A stretch of DNA of 47,549 nt, from positions 3,643,393-3,690,941 of the forward strand of contig NZ_GG657738.1 of NCBI RefSeq assembly GCF_000158815.1, read 5' to 3'. Origin of the DNA: Micromonospora sp. ATCC 39149 (GTDB taxonomy: Bacteria; Actinomycetota; Actinomycetes; Mycobacteriales; Micromonosporaceae). A program made the position numbers and the translations under genes. Below the pieces are notes generated by a model. That model worked only from the letters and a program-made list of their open reading frames with translations, was not told the origin of the DNA and did no database searches. This document shows, piece by piece, positions 26,467 through 35,264 of this stretch. Position 1 is the stretch's first letter; each line of letters starts with the position of its first letter.

Positions 26467-27375
26467 ATGGTCGAATCCCACAGCACGCCGTCGCGGACCC
26501 GTCCGGGCATCGTGACGCTGTCTGGCTACCTACTCATGATCTTCGCGTTCCTCCAGCTCGTCGGTCTTGTCGCGACGATCGCGGTGAGCGGCCGGCTCCG
26601 GCAGGGCTTCGAGGACGCGTTTGAGGGCACGTCGAGCGGGGCGGAGGGGCTGGGCACCTTCGTCGTCGGTTTCGCCATCGGCAGCGCCGTGTTGATGCTG
26701 GTGCTCGCCCTGGTCCTCGTCGTCCTGGCGATCTTCAACAACCGCGGCAGCAACGGTAGCCGCATCACCACCTGGGTGCTCGGTGGCATCATGCTCTGCT
26801 GCATCGGCGGCAGCCTGATCAACGGCGCGGCCGGCTCGGTGGGCGGGCCGTCGGCCGGCGGCGACGCGCCGAGCGCCGAGGAGATCGAGCGCAGCCTGAG
26901 CGGGGCGCTGCCCTCCTGGTACACCCCGGTCAGCATGCTGCTCGGGGTCGTCGGCCTGCTCGCCGTGCTGGCCGCGCTGATCCTGCTGGCCCTGCCGAAG
27001 GCGAACGAGTTCTTCCGCAAGCCGAAGCAGGGCTGGGAGCCGCCGGTCCCGGGTGCCGCCTACCCGGCGTACCCGCAGAATCCCGGTTACCCGCAGACCC
27101 CGGGCTACCCGGCGGCGCCCGGCCAGCCTGGCTATCCGTACGGTCAGCCCGGCCACCCGACGTACCCGCACGGGACCTCCGGCTCGTCCGCCCCGGACCA
27201 GCCGCCCTACCCGGACCAGCCGGGGCCGTCCGCGTCCGGCCGGCCGGACCCGTCCGGGCCCGGGCAGTGGGGCGACCCCGGGCCGTCGTCGTCCGGCGGC
27301 GGGGGCGACTCCGGCGGCTCTTCGTCCGGCGGTGACTCCGGCTCTTCGTCCGGCGGCTCCTCGTCGTCGGACTGA
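26467..27375 (+). CDS. Membrane protein with Pro/Tyr/Gly-rich C-terminal tail
   Basis: A 302-residue protein with three to four hydrophobic segments in the first about 180 residues (GYLLMIFAFLQLVGLVATI, FAIGSAVLMLVLALVLVVLAIF, WVLGGIMLCCIGGSLI and LLGVVGLLAVLAALILLAL). Residues about 190-300 are a long low-complexity tail of PYP, PGY and GQPG repeats that finishes in Ser/Gly-rich runs. This type of membrane domain with Pro-rich extension is common in actinobacteria and has no assigned function. AGAAGGGAGAAG before the ATG at 26467 is a good ribosome-binding site. A hairpin terminator lies 12 bases after the stop. Confidence 0.8.
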   Translation: MVESHSTPSRTRPGIVTLSGYLLMIFAFLQLVGLVATIAVSGRLRQGFEDAFEGTSSGAEGLGTFVVGFAIGSAVLMLVLALVLVVLAIFNNRGSNGSRITTWVLGGIMLCCIGGSLINGAAGSVGGPSAGGDAPSAEEIERSLSGALPSWYTPVSMLLGVVGLLAVLAALILLALPKANEFFRKPKQGWEPPVPGAAYPAYPQNPGYPQTPGYPAAPGQPGYPYGQPGHPTYPHGTSGSSAPDQPPYPDQPGPSASGRPDPSGPGQWGDPGPSSSGGGGDSGGSSSGGDSGSSSGGSSSSD

Positions 27376-27386
27376 GCGTCGGCGCG

Positions 27387-27413
27387 GCCCCGCCCGGGTT
27401 CGCCGGGCGGGGC
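27387..27413 (+). terminator. Hairpin terminator
   Basis: Arms GCCCCGCCCGG and CCGGGCGGGGC (11 bases, perfect) around loop GTTCG, directly after the stop at 27375. Confidence 0.65.
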
Positions 27414-27496
27414 TCGCTGCGACAACGGTGACACTGATGCGCTCCCCCTCCAGGTAGGTTCCACTTGACTACTGACCGTGTGCTGGCCGAAGCGCA

Positions 27497-28132
27497 ATGA
27501 GAGGTAACGGATTCGTCGTGTTGCCGTACCCCGATCAGGTGCCGGCCCGTCGTCCCGCGACCGTCGGGCTGGCCGCGTCGGTGCTGGTGCTGATGGCCGC
27601 CGGTGCCGTGGCCTCGGCGGTCGCCGGGCTGCTCGTCCTCGGCGGCACCGTCGACCGGTTCCGGTCGGCGGCGGCCGGCACATCGGCCGGTACGGCGGAG
27701 ATCGACGATCTGGTTCTCCTGCTGCGGGGCGCGACGGTGGTGTCGGCGGCGGTGACCGTGCTGGTGGGCGTCGTGCTGGTCGGCCTGGCGGCCGGGCTGC
27801 TCGTGGGCCGGGCCGGAGCCCGGGTGGCGACCTGGGCGGTCTGCGGTCTGGGCGTGCTGTTCGGCTGCTGCGGGGTGGCGCTGCTGGTCGGCCAGCGGGC
27901 CGTGCCGCTGCGGCTGGCCGACGGCGAGCGGTCCACCGCAGAACTACTCGGCCTGGTCGGCGACGCCTACCCGGGCTTCTGGATCTCGATCAACGCCGCC
28001 CTTTCGGTCGGCCAGGTGCTCGGTTACCTTGTGGTAGCCGCGTTGCTGGCCTCGCCGAGCGCCAGCGCCTGGTTCCGTCGGCGTCGCCCCGTGCCGGCAC
28101 CGGCCACCGTTTCGTATTACCCGCCCCGCTGA
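27497..28132 (+). CDS. Small polytopic membrane protein of unknown function
   Basis: A 211-residue protein with four hydrophobic segments (VGLAASVLVLMAAGAVASAVAGLLVLG, VVSAAVTVLVGVVLVGLAAGLLVG, ATWAVCGLGVLFGCCGVALLVG and VGQVLGYLVVAALLAS) and a short basic C-terminus ending in YYPPR. Layout and tail resemble the preceding membrane gene, and the two could be distant paralogues. I give the ATG at 27497; a GTG at 27518 is also possible, with GAGAGG 13 bases before it. The SDR gene begins nine bases after its stop, so the two are probably co-transcribed. Function unknown. Confidence 0.7.
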   Translation: MRGNGFVVLPYPDQVPARRPATVGLAASVLVLMAAGAVASAVAGLLVLGGTVDRFRSAAAGTSAGTAEIDDLVLLLRGATVVSAAVTVLVGVVLVGLAAGLLVGRAGARVATWAVCGLGVLFGCCGVALLVGQRAVPLRLADGERSTAELLGLVGDAYPGFWISINAALSVGQVLGYLVVAALLASPSASAWFRRRRPVPAPATVSYYPPR

Positions 28133-28141
28133 GGATTCTCC

Positions 28142-28951
28142 GTGACGTCAGAGCAGGTCCCCGCCCAGCGCCGGGCGTTGGTCACCGGCGCGACGGCCGG
28201 CATCGGCGCGGAGTTCGCCCGCCGGCTGGCCGCCGACGGCTGGGCCCTGGTGCTGGTGGCGCGCGACGCCACCCGGCTGACGGAGACGGCCGCCGAACTG
28301 ACCGGCCGGTACGGCCACCCGGTCGAGGTGATCCCGGCCGACCTGTCCACCGACGACGGCTGCGCCGCCGTGGAACGCCGGTTGGCCGGCGACGACCAGG
28401 TCGGCCTGCTCGTCAACAACGCCGGGATCAGCCTCAACCAGCCCTTCCTGCGCTCCTCGGTCGCCGACGAGTCCCGCCTGCTGGGGCTCAACGTGCACGC
28501 GGTGCTGCGGCTCACCCGCGCCGCGATCGGCCCGATGATCCGACGGGGCGATGGGGCAGTGATAAATGTCTCTTCGGTCGCCGGATTCGGCCCCCTGATG
28601 CCGGGGTCGACCTATCCGGCGAGCAAGGCGTGGGTGACCGCCTTCAGCGAGTCCGTCGACCTCACGACCCGCCCCCGGGGGGTGCGCGTGATGGCCCTCT
28701 GCCCTGGTTACACCCGCACCGGCGCGCACGAGCGGATGGGGATCGACATGGCGGGCATCCCTCGCCTGCTGTGGCTGCGCACCGAGCAGGTGGTCGACGA
28801 AGCACTGCGTGACCTGCGGAAAGGCCGTTCGGTCAGCGTGCCGTCTCGGCGCTACAAGCTGGCCGTGGCGGCGGTGCGGCACGCTCCCCGGGGTCTGCTG
28901 CGCCGGTTCGCCCGGGACACCCGGGGCCGCGACGACCGCCATCCCCGCTGA
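28142..28951 (+). CDS. SDR-family NAD(P)-dependent oxidoreductase
   Basis: A 269-residue classical short-chain dehydrogenase. It has the cofactor motif TGATAGIGAEFA (TGxxxGxG), NNAG (residues about 97-100), the catalytic Ser in NVSSVAGF and the YPASK Tyr-x3-Lys pair. LALCPGYTRTG-like MALCPGYTRTGAHERMG after the catalytic motif fits the family. The C-terminal region is rich in Arg. An arginine after the second strand (VLVARDA) suggests NADPH rather than NADH. The substrate cannot be inferred. Its GTG start at 28142 follows a GAGGA ribosome-binding site in the tail of the preceding membrane gene. Confidence 0.93.
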   Translation: MTSEQVPAQRRALVTGATAGIGAEFARRLAADGWALVLVARDATRLTETAAELTGRYGHPVEVIPADLSTDDGCAAVERRLAGDDQVGLLVNNAGISLNQPFLRSSVADESRLLGLNVHAVLRLTRAAIGPMIRRGDGAVINVSSVAGFGPLMPGSTYPASKAWVTAFSESVDLTTRPRGVRVMALCPGYTRTGAHERMGIDMAGIPRLLWLRTEQVVDEALRDLRKGRSVSVPSRRYKLAVAAVRHAPRGLLRRFARDTRGRDDRHPR

Positions 28952-29103
28952 CCTGCGACGCGGCGTCATCGGACTGCCTCCGCGGCGGTGCGCCCGGTCC
29001 GGCCGGCAGGGCGATCGCACAGAGTAGCCGAATATTGCCAACCATCGGTCGCCCGTGGGGCTGACCGGGGTGGCCCCCACACACACCTCCCAGACTTGCG
29101 CAG

Positions 29104-29109
29104 TACCCT
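29104..29109 (+). promoter_or_regulatory. -10 box of leaderless pyrE transcript
   Basis: TACCCT, a TAnnnT element eight bases before the pyrE ATG at 29118. There is no Shine-Dalgarno sequence between them, consistent with a leaderless mRNA. No good -35 is visible. Confidence 0.4.
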
Positions 29110-29117
29110 CTATCGCC

Positions 29118-29657
29118 ATGGGGGACCACGACGACCTGCGTAAATTCATCATCGACCTGGCTGTGGTCCATGGGCGTGTGTTGCTCTCCTCCGGCCGGGA
29201 GGCGGACTGGTACGTCGATCTGCGACGTGTCACGCTCCATCACCAGGCCGCACCGTTGGTCGGTCGGGTGCTGCTCGATCTGACCGCCGACTGGGAGTAC
29301 GACGCCGTCGGTGGCCTGACCCTGGGCGCCGATCCGGTGGCGCTCTCCATGTTGCACGCCGCGTCGGCGACCGACCGGTCGCTCGATGCTTTCGTCGTCC
29401 GTAAAGCGGGTAAGGCTCATGGTCTGCAACGCCGCATCGAGGGACCGGACGTGGCCGGACGGCGGGTACTGGCGGTCGAGGACACATCGACGACCGGTGG
29501 CAGCGTGCTGACCGCAGTGGAGGCGCTGCGCGAGGCCGGGGCCGAAGTGGTGGGTGTGGCAGTTATTGTTGATCGTGGCGCCGGCGACGCGGTGCGAGCC
29601 GCTGGACTGCGGTATCGGGCGGCCTATACGTTGGCTGACCTCGGCCTTGTGGCCTAA
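29118..29657 (+). CDS. pyrE: Orotate phosphoribosyltransferase
   Basis: A 179-residue type I phosphoribosyltransferase. The PRPP-binding loop is VLAVEDTSTTGGSVLTAVEALREAGAEV. The substrate loop FVVRKAGKAHGLQRRIEGP has the catalytic Lys and the flexible acidic region, and GGLTLGADPVALSM is the conserved upstream strand. It converts orotate and PRPP to OMP in de novo pyrimidine synthesis in the cytosol. It stands away from other pyr genes, next to an SDR gene upstream and an ArsR gene 57 bases downstream, an arrangement not explained by pathway. The ATG at 29118 gives the typical MGDHDDLRKFI start. Confidence 0.95.
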   Translation: MGDHDDLRKFIIDLAVVHGRVLLSSGREADWYVDLRRVTLHHQAAPLVGRVLLDLTADWEYDAVGGLTLGADPVALSMLHAASATDRSLDAFVVRKAGKAHGLQRRIEGPDVAGRRVLAVEDTSTTGGSVLTAVEALREAGAEVVGVAVIVDRGAGDAVRAAGLRYRAAYTLADLGLVA

Positions 29658-29714
29658 AAGTTTGCCGATTCGGATCTGCTGATATGCAGGCGGATCGATG
29701 CTGCTGGTGGAAGG

Positions 29715-30092
29715 ATGGAATACGTGGGAACTGCGTTGGCTGAAATGACCATGCCTCAGATCTCGCCGCTTGCCGGCGAGCCGATCGAACGCGCCGACGC
29801 CGAGCGGCTGGCGGGGGTCCTCAAGGCCCTTGCCGACCCCGCCCGGCTTCGGCTGCTCAGCCTGATCCAGTCGGCCCCCGAGGGCGAAGCGTGCGTGTGC
29901 GACCTGACCGCGCCGCTCGGCCTCTCCCAGCCGACGGTCAGCCACCACCTGCGTATCCTCACCGAGGCCGGCTTGCTGGAGCGGGAGAAGCGCGGGGTCT
30001 GGGCGTACTACCGACTGGTGCCGACCGCGATCGCCACGATCGCGGATCTGCTGACTCCGCCGCGCAAGCGGGCCACCAAGAAGGCCCGCTGA
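29715..30092 (+). CDS. ArsR-family winged-helix regulator
   Basis: A 125-residue repressor-type protein with the ArsR helix-turn-helix: LADPARLRLLSLIQSAPEGEACVCDLTAPLGLSQPTVSHHLRILTEAGLLEREKRGVWAYYRL. The CVCDL sequence just before the recognition helices places two Cys where ArsR and CmtR sensors bind As/Sb or Cd/Pb, so a metal-responsive role is plausible, although no resistance gene is adjacent. The ATG at 29715 touches its own GGAAGG; a GTG at 29724 would have that site nine bases upstream and may be the true start. The C-terminal tail PPRKRATKKAR is strongly basic. Confidence 0.9.
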   Translation: MEYVGTALAEMTMPQISPLAGEPIERADAERLAGVLKALADPARLRLLSLIQSAPEGEACVCDLTAPLGLSQPTVSHHLRILTEAGLLEREKRGVWAYYRLVPTAIATIADLLTPPRKRATKKAR

Positions 30093-30222
30093 CGAGGTAT
30101 CTGTTCCGGGCCGTCCCGCCTCAGGACGGCATCGGGTGGCGTGCCAGGGGTGGCGCCACCACCGGACGGTGACGCCTGCCCGGGTCACCGGCAGTCGCCT
30201 CGTTACTTCATTGCGGCTTGAA

Positions 30223-30258
30223 CGATGGCCGGTCCCGTTGCCACGGGGCCGGCCATCG
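30223..30258. terminator. Bidirectional terminator between ArsR and DedA genes
   Basis: A 16-bp stem: CGATGGCCGGTCCCGT (30223-30238) with ACGGGGCCGGCCATCG (30243-30258), one T-G wobble, loop TGCC. It lies between two convergent genes, so it can terminate both. Confidence 0.75.
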
Positions 30259-30271
30259 ACGTACGCGCCCG

Positions 30272-31129
30272 TCAGCGGCCCTCACCGCGTTCCGGCCAAC
30301 GACCGCCGTCCTGCGGCGGCTGCTGCCCGTGCCCCTGGTGCGGGGCCTTGTCGTCGTGATGGTGGTGCTCGACCGCGTCGCGCACGGCCTCGACCGCGCC
30401 GACCGCGCTCGCGGCGGCGATCACCGTCATGGCTTCGCCCCGCTTGCGGGCCCGCCGGTCGCGCAGGAACTCGAAGAAGATCGGCAGCACCGAGATCAAG
30501 ATGATCAACGCGACCACCGGCAGGATGTACCGGTCGATCTTGTCGCCGATCGCGCTGTAGATCTGCTCGGCGAGCAGGTAGCCGATCAGCAGGATGCCGT
30601 CCACCCAGAGGATCGCGCCGACGACGTTCCACAGGAAGAACTGTCTCGCCGGCATGCCGAGCACCCCGGCCACCGGGTTGAGGAACGTGCGGACGATCGG
30701 GATGAACCGGGCCAGCACGACGGCCTTGGCGGGGCCGAACTTCCGGAAGTAGTGCTCCGCCTTCTCCACGTACTCCCGCTTGAACAACCGGGAGTTGGGG
30801 CGGTCGAACATCCGCCGCCCGTACCGCGCACCCAGCCAGTGCCCGAGCTGGGCACCGACGATCGCGCAGAGCGGACCGCCGACCAGCAGCCCGACCAGGG
30901 AGAGCCGGGTGCCGTCGCCGAAGATCGCGTCCGCCACCGGCGAGGCGGCGACGCCGGCCAGGAACAGCAGCGAGTCGCCCGGGAAGAAGAAGCCGACCAG
31001 CAGCCCGGTTTCGGCGAAGAGGATCACCCAGACACCGATCAGTCCGAAGGTCTGGAGCAGATCCTTCGGGTCGAGCGGGTTCAGGGCGACGGTCTCGGAG
31101 ACCGCTCGTGCCTTCTCTGCTGTGTCCAC
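30272..31129 (-). CDS. DedA-family membrane protein
   Basis: A 285-residue DedA/VTT-domain protein. Diagnostic motifs are ETGLLVGFFFPGDSLLFLAG and FGPAKAVVLARFIPIVRTFLNPVAGVLGM with its conserved Arg and Pro, then FLWNVVGAILWV and YILPVVALIILISVLPIFFEFLRDRRARKR. The tail is His/Gln-rich (EHHHHDDK). The family includes undecaprenyl-phosphate and phospholipid flippases, so a role in lipid-carrier recycling is likely but unproven. The start is taken as the GTG at 31129, nine bases after a TACCCT -10-like box, hence perhaps leaderless; GTG 31135 is an alternative. It follows Pnkp on the same strand by 58 bases but seems to have its own promoter. Confidence 0.9.
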   Translation of the reverse strand: MDTAEKARAVSETVALNPLDPKDLLQTFGLIGVWVILFAETGLLVGFFFPGDSLLFLAGVAASPVADAIFGDGTRLSLVGLLVGGPLCAIVGAQLGHWLGARYGRRMFDRPNSRLFKREYVEKAEHYFRKFGPAKAVVLARFIPIVRTFLNPVAGVLGMPARQFFLWNVVGAILWVDGILLIGYLLAEQIYSAIGDKIDRYILPVVALIILISVLPIFFEFLRDRRARKRGEAMTVIAAASAVGAVEAVRDAVEHHHHDDKAPHQGHGQQPPQDGGRWPERGEGR

Positions 31130-31137
31130 GGCCACAC

Positions 31138-31143
31138 AGGGTA
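31138..31143 (-). promoter_or_regulatory. -10 box of the DedA gene
   Basis: TACCCT on the minus strand, eight bases before the GTG at 31129 and identical to the box before pyrE. No Shine-Dalgarno lies between. Confidence 0.35.
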
Positions 31144-31187
31144 CCGAACCCGGGGCTGGGCCCGACCCGCGCCGCCCCGGGCCGGCG

Positions 31188-33710
31188 TCACAGGCGTGGG
31201 TCCACCGGCTCGGACTCGCAGGCCAGAATGGCGAAGACCAGCTCGTGGCGCCGCCAGAGCGGCGCGCCGTCCGCCAGCGCGGCCAGGGCCGCCAGGCCGA
31301 GGGCGTGCTCGCGCAGGGCCAGCCCTCGCTTGCGGCCCAGTGACCGGCGGCGCAGCGCGGCGAGCTGCTCCGGATCGGTGTACCCCGGGCCATAGATGAT
31401 CCGCAGGTACTCCCGGCCCCGGCACTTGATCCCGGGCTGGAGCAGCGACCCCTTCGGCGACCGGGCGGCCAGCCCCGCGTACGGCTTGACCACCATCCCC
31501 TCCCCGCCGGCGGCCGTCAGCGCCAGCCACCAGCCAATCGCGTCGGCCTCGGCCGAGGCGTCGGCCAGGTCGACGACGCGCCGCCGGGTGACCGTGAAGA
31601 ACCCCGGGTCGGTGGCGCACAGCCGGTCGGCCAGGTCCAGGTGCCAGCCGTGGTCCCGGTCGACGTGGCTCGCCCCGGCGGAGGCGAGCACCGCGAACGG
31701 GGCGAGGGTCACCCCGGCCAGCCCGTCAGTCGGCCCCACGTACGCCCGGTACGCCGCCGAGTACGCCTCGACGTCCGCCAGGCGCGCGGCCATCCGGTCC
31801 CGCAGGTCGTCCACCGGCAGGCCCCGCCCAACCGCCGCGTCGAGGGTGGCCAGCACCGCCGGCAGGGCCGCGCGGCCCGCCGCGCCCACGCTCGCGTACT
31901 GCTCGCGGATCAGCCCGCCCGCCTTCGCCGACCAGGGCAGCAGCTCGCAGTCGAGCAGCAGCCAGTCGGTGTCCAGCTCCGCCCAGAGCCCCGCCGCGCC
32001 GACCGCCGCCCGGACCCGGCCCAGCAGCTCACCGTCGTGCGGCGGGCCGAAGAACGGCCGGCCCGTGCGGGTGTGCACCACCCCGCCCCCCGGCCCGAAC
32101 GGGCCGCCGTCCGGGTCGCGGCAGACCAGCACCACCGCCCGCGATCCCATGTGCTTCTCCTCGCAGACCACACGGTCGACGCCGGCCGCCCGGTAGTCGG
32201 CGAGCGCCTGCGCCGGGTGCTCCAGGAATTCCTCGGCCGTGGCCGTCGAGCAGGGTGCCATCGTCGGCGGCAGCCAGGTCAGCCAGCGCGGGTCCACCGC
32301 GAAGCGGCTCATCACCTCCAGCGCGGCGGCGGCGTTCTCCGCCGGCACGGTCAGCGTCCCGTACGCGTGCTCGACGTGCCGCCGCCCGGTCACGTCGCGC
32401 AGGTCGAGCACCGTGTCCGGGCGGGCCGGGGTGGGCGCGACCAGCGGACGGGCCGGGGCGTACCACTCACGCGCGGCCGGGACCGAGACCAGCTCCCTCT
32501 CCGGGTACCGCAGCGCGGTCAGCCTCCCGCCGAACACGCAGCCGGTGTCGACGCAGATCGTGTTGTTCACCCACTCCGGCTCCGGGGTGGGTGTGTGTCC
32601 GTACACGACCATGGCCGAACCCCGGTAGTCGCGCGCCCACGGGTAGCGCACCGGCAGGCCGTACTCGTCGGTCTCGCCCGTGGTCTCCCCGAACAGCGCG
32701 AACGCGCGGACCCGGCCCGACGCGCGGCCCTGGTACTCCTCCTTCAGCCCGGCGTGTGCGACCACCAGCCGGCCGCCGTCCAGTACGAAATGGCTGACCA
32801 GGCCGTCGACGAACGCCGCGACCTCCGCCACGAACTCCGCCGGCTCGGCGGCGAGCTGGGCCATCGTCTCGGCCAGGCCGTGGGTGAGTCGCACGTCCCG
32901 GCCGCGCAGCTTGCGCAGCAGCTTCTGCTCGTGGTTGCCGGGCACGCAGATCGCGTGGCCGGCCGCCACCATGCCCATCACCAGGCGGAGCACCCCGGGG
33001 GAGTCCGGGCCGCGGTCCACCAGGTCACCAACGAAGACAGCGGTACGACCAGCCGGGTGCACCGCGTCCACCGGGCGGCCCGCGTCGTCGTGCCGCAGCA
33101 CGTAGTCCAGCCGGAGCAGCAGCGCCTCCAACTCCTCGCGGCAGCCGTGGATGTCGCCGACGATGTCGAACGGGCCGGTCAGCTCCCGCCGGTCGTTGAG
33201 CAGCTTCTCGTACCGGATCTCCGCCGCGTCGATCTCGTCGACGCCGCGCAGCACGTGCACCTTCCGGAAACCCTCCCGGGCCAGCCGCCCGTACGACTGC
33301 CGCAGGTCCCGCTGCATCCGGGCCAGCACCTGCCGGCCGTGCGTGCGGTCGGCCCGACCCTGCGTCCGCTCCCAGGCCACCGCCTCCGGCACGTCCAGCA
33401 CGATCGCCACCGGCAGCACGTCGTGTTCGCGGGCCACCCGGACCAGCCCGGCGCGGGCGTGCGGCTGGAGGTTGGTGGCGTCCACGACGGTGAGCAGGCC
33501 CCGCCGCAGCCGGATCCCCGCCACATGGTGCAGGGCGTCGAACGCGTCGGCGGAGGCCGACTGGTCGTTCTCGTCGTCGGCGACCATCCCCCGGAACGCG
33601 TCGGAGGAGAGCACCTGGCTGGGCGCGAAGTGCCGCCGGGCGAAGGTGGACTTGCCGGAGCCGGAGACGCCGACCAGCGCCACCAGGGCCAGCTCGGGAA
33701 TGTCGATCAC
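31188..33710 (-). CDS. pnkp: Polynucleotide kinase-phosphatase Pnkp (RNA repair)
   Basis: An 840-residue three-domain RNA-repair enzyme. The N-terminal kinase has GVSGSGKST (residues 14-22, Lys20). The central metallophosphoesterase has GDIHG (185-189), GDLVDRGPDS, PGNHE and VVYGHTP; it removes 3' and 2',3'-cyclic phosphates. The C-terminal adenylyltransferase (ligase) has EEKHMGSRAVV with nucleophile Lys519 and GGEGMVVKPY. Length and order match bacterial Pnkp of Clostridium thermocellum type, in which the ligase is active only with Hen1. The GTG at 33710 overlaps the Hen1 stop as GTGA, so the two subunits are made together. The complex heals and seals ribotoxin-cleaved RNA. All motifs are intact. 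Confidence 0.95.
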   Translation of the reverse strand: MIDIPELALVALVGVSGSGKSTFARRHFAPSQVLSSDAFRGMVADDENDQSASADAFDALHHVAGIRLRRGLLTVVDATNLQPHARAGLVRVAREHDVLPVAIVLDVPEAVAWERTQGRADRTHGRQVLARMQRDLRQSYGRLAREGFRKVHVLRGVDEIDAAEIRYEKLLNDRRELTGPFDIVGDIHGCREELEALLLRLDYVLRHDDAGRPVDAVHPAGRTAVFVGDLVDRGPDSPGVLRLVMGMVAAGHAICVPGNHEQKLLRKLRGRDVRLTHGLAETMAQLAAEPAEFVAEVAAFVDGLVSHFVLDGGRLVVAHAGLKEEYQGRASGRVRAFALFGETTGETDEYGLPVRYPWARDYRGSAMVVYGHTPTPEPEWVNNTICVDTGCVFGGRLTALRYPERELVSVPAAREWYAPARPLVAPTPARPDTVLDLRDVTGRRHVEHAYGTLTVPAENAAAALEVMSRFAVDPRWLTWLPPTMAPCSTATAEEFLEHPAQALADYRAAGVDRVVCEEKHMGSRAVVLVCRDPDGGPFGPGGGVVHTRTGRPFFGPPHDGELLGRVRAAVGAAGLWAELDTDWLLLDCELLPWSAKAGGLIREQYASVGAAGRAALPAVLATLDAAVGRGLPVDDLRDRMAARLADVEAYSAAYRAYVGPTDGLAGVTLAPFAVLASAGASHVDRDHGWHLDLADRLCATDPGFFTVTRRRVVDLADASAEADAIGWWLALTAAGGEGMVVKPYAGLAARSPKGSLLQPGIKCRGREYLRIIYGPGYTDPEQLAALRRRSLGRKRGLALREHALGLAALAALADGAPLWRRHELVFAILACESEPVDPRL

Positions 33711-35191
33711 CGGGCCTCCGCCAATCCCGCTGCGGCGGCCGTATCCGTTTCGACGGTGGTCCCCGTTGCGACGGTGCGGAACATGGCGAGCTGGGTGGGC
33801 GGGCCGACCTCGGGGTCGTCGTCGCCGACGCCCCGGATCGACGCCGTGTAGCCGTACGCCGCCGCGACCCGGTCGACCCAGGCCGCGAACTCGGCCCGGG
33901 TCCACTCGAAGCGGTGGTCGGCGTGCCGGAACCGGCCCGCGCCCAGCCCCTCGTAGCGGACGTTGTGTTCCGCGTTGGGCGTGGTCACCACAACCGTGGC
34001 AGGCCGGGCGTGGCCGAACACGGCGTCCTCCAGCGCCGGCAGGCGCGGCGGGTCGACGTGCTCGATCACCTCCATCAGCACCGCCGCGTCGTACCCGCGC
34101 AGCCGGTCGTCCCGGTACGTCAGGGCGGACTGCCACAGCCGGATCCGGTCCCGCTGCCGCTCCGGCAGCCGGTCCAGCCGCAGCCGGCGGGCCGCCAGCG
34201 TCAGCGCCTGGGTGGACACGTCGGTGCCGACGATCTCCGTGTACCGCCGGTCGCCCACCAGGGCGGACAGCAGCGCACCGGGGCCGCAGCCGAGGTCCAG
34301 CACCCGGGTCGCCCCGCTGGCTTCGAGCGCGGCGAGTACCGCCTCGCGGCGGCGCAGCGCCAGCGACGGCTGGCGCGGGGCACCCGCGTGCTCCTCCCCG
34401 GCCACGCTGTCGGGGGGTGGCTCCTCGGCCAGCTGCTGCTCGGCGAGGCGGGCCATGGCCTCCCCGGCCAGGGCACGCTGGTGGGCCAGGTAGCGGCGGG
34501 TGATGGTGGCCCGCTCCGGGTGGTCGGAGAGCCAGCCGGCACCCGCCCGGAGCAGCTTGTCGATCTCGTCCGGGGCGACCCAGTAGTGCTTCGCGTCGTC
34601 GAGGACCGGCAGCAGCACGTACAGGTGGTTGAGGGCGTCGGCGAGCCGCAGCGTGCCGGTGAGCGTCAGGTCGACGTACCGGCTGTCGCCCCACCCCGGG
34701 TGGGTCTCGTCGAGCGGGATCGGGACGGCCGTCACCGCCCAGCCCAGCGGGGCGAACACCCGGCTGGCCAGGTCGCTGCCGCCTCGGCACCGCAGCACCG
34801 GGACCCGCACCTGGAGCGGGATCGGCGCTGCGGCCAGCTCCGGCCGGTCCCGGGACTCGCCGCGCAGGGCCGAGCGGAACACCTTGGCTAGCGCGGAGGA
34901 GAGCAGGCTCGACGCGGCGTACGGCCGGTCGTTGACGTACTGGCTGAGGGTGAACGTGTCCGGGGCGGCCGACTGGCTGCGGCCCCGGCCCCCACCGCGT
35001 CCGCCGGCCAGCCGCAGCGGGTCGACGTCGACCAGCAGCGCGGCGGTGCAGCGCCGCTCGTCGGCTTCGGGGTAGACCACGTGCGCCGCGCCGACGGGCA
35101 GCTCGAAGGAGTGCACTCGGTCGGGGTGCTTGACCAGCAGGTACCCGAGGTCGGTGGCGGGGCGGTGCGTAGTGGTGAGGGTGAGTAGCAC
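33707..35191 (-). CDS. hen1: 3'-terminal RNA ribose 2'-O-methyltransferase Hen1
   Basis: A 494-residue bacterial Hen1. The N-terminal half (about 1-240) is the Pnkp-activating domain (LLTLTTTHRPATDLGYLLVKHP, FTLSQYVNDRPYAASSLLSSAL). The C-terminal half is a SAM methyltransferase with LDLGCGPG (298-305) and the metal site EVIEH (374-378) with further His in TTPNAEHNVRYE and FRHADHRFEW. It 2'-O-methylates the 3' end of the broken RNA before ligation, which prevents re-cleavage. The start is the GTG at 35191; the ATG eight bases upstream is out of frame. No Shine-Dalgarno is seen. It is the first gene of the Hen1-Pnkp operon, followed by Pnkp with a four-base overlap. Confidence 0.95.
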   Translation of the reverse strand: MLLTLTTTHRPATDLGYLLVKHPDRVHSFELPVGAAHVVYPEADERRCTAALLVDVDPLRLAGGRGGGRGRSQSAAPDTFTLSQYVNDRPYAASSLLSSALAKVFRSALRGESRDRPELAAAPIPLQVRVPVLRCRGGSDLASRVFAPLGWAVTAVPIPLDETHPGWGDSRYVDLTLTGTLRLADALNHLYVLLPVLDDAKHYWVAPDEIDKLLRAGAGWLSDHPERATITRRYLAHQRALAGEAMARLAEQQLAEEPPPDSVAGEEHAGAPRQPSLALRRREAVLAALEASGATRVLDLGCGPGALLSALVGDRRYTEIVGTDVSTQALTLAARRLRLDRLPERQRDRIRLWQSALTYRDDRLRGYDAAVLMEVIEHVDPPRLPALEDAVFGHARPATVVVTTPNAEHNVRYEGLGAGRFRHADHRFEWTRAEFAAWVDRVAAAYGYTASIRGVGDDDPEVGPPTQLAMFRTVATGTTVETDTAAAAGLAEAR

Positions 35192-35264
35192 GAGCCCATG
35201 GTGTCAGGCGGTTCGATCTTGCGTCGCCCGCCTTTCGCTGCCCGGGGATCTCGCGCGGCTCGGC

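Noticed and set aside
31641..33851. Long plus-strand open frame opposite Pnkp
   Set aside because: Same cause; composition is His/Arg/Gln-rich and no domain is seen.
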